From: Anopheles merus
Taxonomy: Eukaryota; Arthropoda; Insecta; Diptera; Culicidae
DNA: 64,000 nt
Assembly: GCF_017562075.2 (NCBI RefSeq)
Contig: NC_054083.1
Span: 47,057,942 to 47,121,941 of the forward strand
Direction: 5' to 3'
A model generated the notes under the pieces. That model had not been told where the DNA came from. It made no database searches and saw nothing but the letters and a program-made list of their open reading frames with translations. Below are positions 62,182 to 64,000 of this stretch, piece after piece. Each line of letters opens with the position of its first letter. Position 1 is the stretch's first letter. Both the position numbers and the translations under genes were made by a program.

Positions 62182-63474
62182 CACCGTGATTGTCTGTATT
62201 TTGTGAGCGTGTATGTGTGTGCGTGTGTGTGAATGGTGTGTTAGCGTTTCAGGTGAAACATTGCGGAAGACCCTCCGTACACCAACTGGTGGTGCAGTGG
62301 TAAAAGTTTGCGATTGCGTTAAATAGGATGGAATAATAGCGAAACCGTGTCCACGCGCGCGTGTGTGTGTGTGTGTGAACTCTACACTCTGTCAGAAAAT
62401 GTTATCCTTTCTACTATCGCGCGTACCGTGTAGCGTCGGCGTGTGCAGCTGCTAAAAGAGCTTAATTGAAATAAAGCAACGGAAGAGATTGTGTAGTTAC
62501 GGGAGCGTTTCGAAAAAAAAAGTTTTGATAGCACAACACCACGAAAAAAAGAAGCCCGAACCACAGGGCGATAAATCTTTCTGCCACTTGCATTACCGAC
62601 TGTGAAATTCTATCCATTTGGCCCGGCTACCCCCTTTGTCGGCCTCGTGGCCACCGTTAAAGGGCCGAGTTTGTAATTTTTAGCATTAGTTTAATCCAAC
62701 CCAGTACTGTGGCTGAGCAGCGCGGCGAAGCATAATGTGTGAGCAATAATAGTGTAAAGTTAATAGTGTTGATCCTTTCCGCGTGGTGCCGCTGCTAGTG
62801 TACGAAGTATAAGGCGTCTCCATCGGCGTCGCTATCGAAGGAAACACAAGGCGTCTCCATCGACGCTGTGAGTGGGTGAATTAAAGTGTAAATTAAAATT
62901 GTGCTGCGTTTAGTGCTCTAAGTTGTGCAAAACACACGCACACGTAGAAGAAATGTAAATACCCATGTAAAAAGTGTTAAACGAAGGGTTACGGTCAGTT
63001 CATTCCATTAGCAGTAACCGTTCCATTTCTGAAACAATGTGCTCGTATCTTCACTCTTCTTCAAAGTAGAAAAGTTCCGCCCCAATACCACTGTTGCATC
63101 ATCGCTAAAGCGTTCGAGCGAGAATGATAGTCGTGTTCCAGTAAAAAGTGTATATATTGTTGTAAATGCACCTTCACGTTTAACTAGCATACTGTTGCGC
63201 TTATAACCGTTTCGTATTGCGAGAGATTAGTGCAGTAGACTAAACGAAGACTAAAAGAATTAAAAAAAAAAAAACAAAAATATATACTTAATCGACACAA
63301 TGTTACAAACCAGCGTTACAATTATGCTTAGGCCCAGTTCATCATAGTAGCGTACACGTGTCACGTGGCTTAGTATTAACACAGGCGTACGCACTGCGGA
63401 CGGAAAATAAAAACGGTGGAGCAAGGCGAAGCGAACCCAAACCAAACCACACCCTGCAGAAAGAATACCCGAAA

Positions 63475-63508
63475 ATGACCGATGCAACTACTCCAAATGA
63501 AGGACAAG
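63475..63508 (+). CDS. Likely first coding exon of a gene leaving the window
   Basis: ATG in a good context (CCGAAAATGACC) encodes MTDATTPNEGQ and reaches a strong donor AAG|GTGAGTG after 34 nt (phase 1). The acidic, Thr/Pro-rich start is too short to identify. The sequence upstream is open in frame back to 63358, so a UTR interpretation is equally possible. The next exon lies outside the window. Confidence 0.4.
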
Positions 63509-64000
63509 GTGAGTGTGGCGATGAAAGTGCTAGTTGCGGGTTGAAGGGTGTCCATAAACGATGCGTTTTAAAATGCTCGATTTTTAATTATCCAATTAAG
63601 TTGCTATTTTGTGAGATGTGTGAATTAATTTCCATTGCCAACAGAGAGAAAAAAAAACATCGAAACTCCTGGCCTGTATAAAAGGGATACAAAACCACCA
63701 AACGCAACACGCTATCGACATTTTTATTGTCCGTATTCAGATTATCGTATCGGCGGCGCTTCCCCACAAATCATTTCAATCAATTAGTACAACGAAAAAA
63801 GAACGGTGAAGCGCCGTTTGATCGTTCGGTGAGAAATAATTCATTTCCACTATCAGCCCCAGCACGGTAGGGCCAATCTTATTGGCCATTGAGGGATGGT
63901 CGGGCGCGGTTGGTACAGACAGGCCACCCTTTTGTAATCGATGCGATTGGTGTTGGTGATGCGGTTTCGCTTCGAAGCAAAGTGTTACTATTCGTGTAAG
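63509..64000. other. Putative first intron
   Basis: Downstream of the GTGAGTG donor. No acceptor-bounded coding block is visible before the window ends. Confidence 0.4.

Larger units (their letters stand above)
51729..63474. other. Non-genic or intronic stretch rich in (TG)n
   Basis: No supported coding exon. Many (TG)n/(GT)n runs occur (for example 58938-58953, 59301-59319, 60908-60921, 62162-62181 and 62361-62377), as well as a (GCT)8 at 60531-60554. Frames of 150-176 codons at 57.7-58.3 and 60.6-61.1 kb are not supported by domains or splice context. The last 1.5 kb before 63475 may be promoter and 5' UTR of the gene starting there. Confidence 0.5.

Overview
This is a eukaryotic nuclear window. 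It has multi-exon genes with GT-AG introns (some as short as 59 nt), long gene-poor stretches full of (CA)n/(TG)n, poly-C/poly-G and A-rich tracts, and several layers of transposons. A 174-bp insertion at 51.5 kb resembles Anopheles SINE200 (tRNA-type B box, GAA-repeat tail, 15-bp target duplication). The proteins also look dipteran (a pickpocket-type channel, and insect-like NDUFS4 and TMEM135). A mosquito of the genus Anopheles, probably the A. gambiae group, is my best inference. No database search was possible.

Gene layout. (1) 8.7-12.6 kb, plus strand: the last two exons of a single-pass membrane protein with a long cytoplasmic tail carrying PY (WW-binding) motifs. I did not find its 5' exons. 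(2) 25.29-26.16 kb, plus: a complete four-exon NDUFS4 (18-kDa complex I subunit) gene. (3) 26.61-35.43 kb, minus: a six-exon coiled-coil gene of 915 codons resembling centrosome and spindle pole-associated protein 1, with a 5.1-kb intron. It converges on NDUFS4. (4) 35.68-37.37 kb, minus: a complete five-exon DEG/ENaC (pickpocket) sodium channel gene of 477 codons, ending 252 bp upstream of gene 3. (5) 39.44-41.13 kb, plus: a complete five-exon TMEM135 gene of 468 codons, divergent from the channel gene. (6) 63.475 kb, plus: a likely first coding exon of a gene running out of the window. One orphan coding-like exon lies at 47.2 kb. The genes look like independent housekeeping and neuronal or ciliary genes, not a pathway cluster.

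Mobile DNA. The most striking structure is a four-layer nested insertion at 21158-24997. A 0.66-kb repeat (R) is split at a TA by a long-terminal-inverted-repeat element (M). M is split by a minus-strand LTR retrotransposon (L) with 5-bp target duplication, a tRNA-Ser-type primer site and a polypurine tract but no recognisable gag or pol. L carries a second, uninterrupted copy of R with a 3-bp duplication. That inner copy supplies the empty-site sequence that proves where M inserted. Two small elements at 9985-10247 and 13249-13626 share M's terminus and TA target. The remaining non-genic DNA (about 1-8.7, 12.7-21.1, 41.6-47 and 47.3-63 kb) shows only simple repeats and no supported genes.
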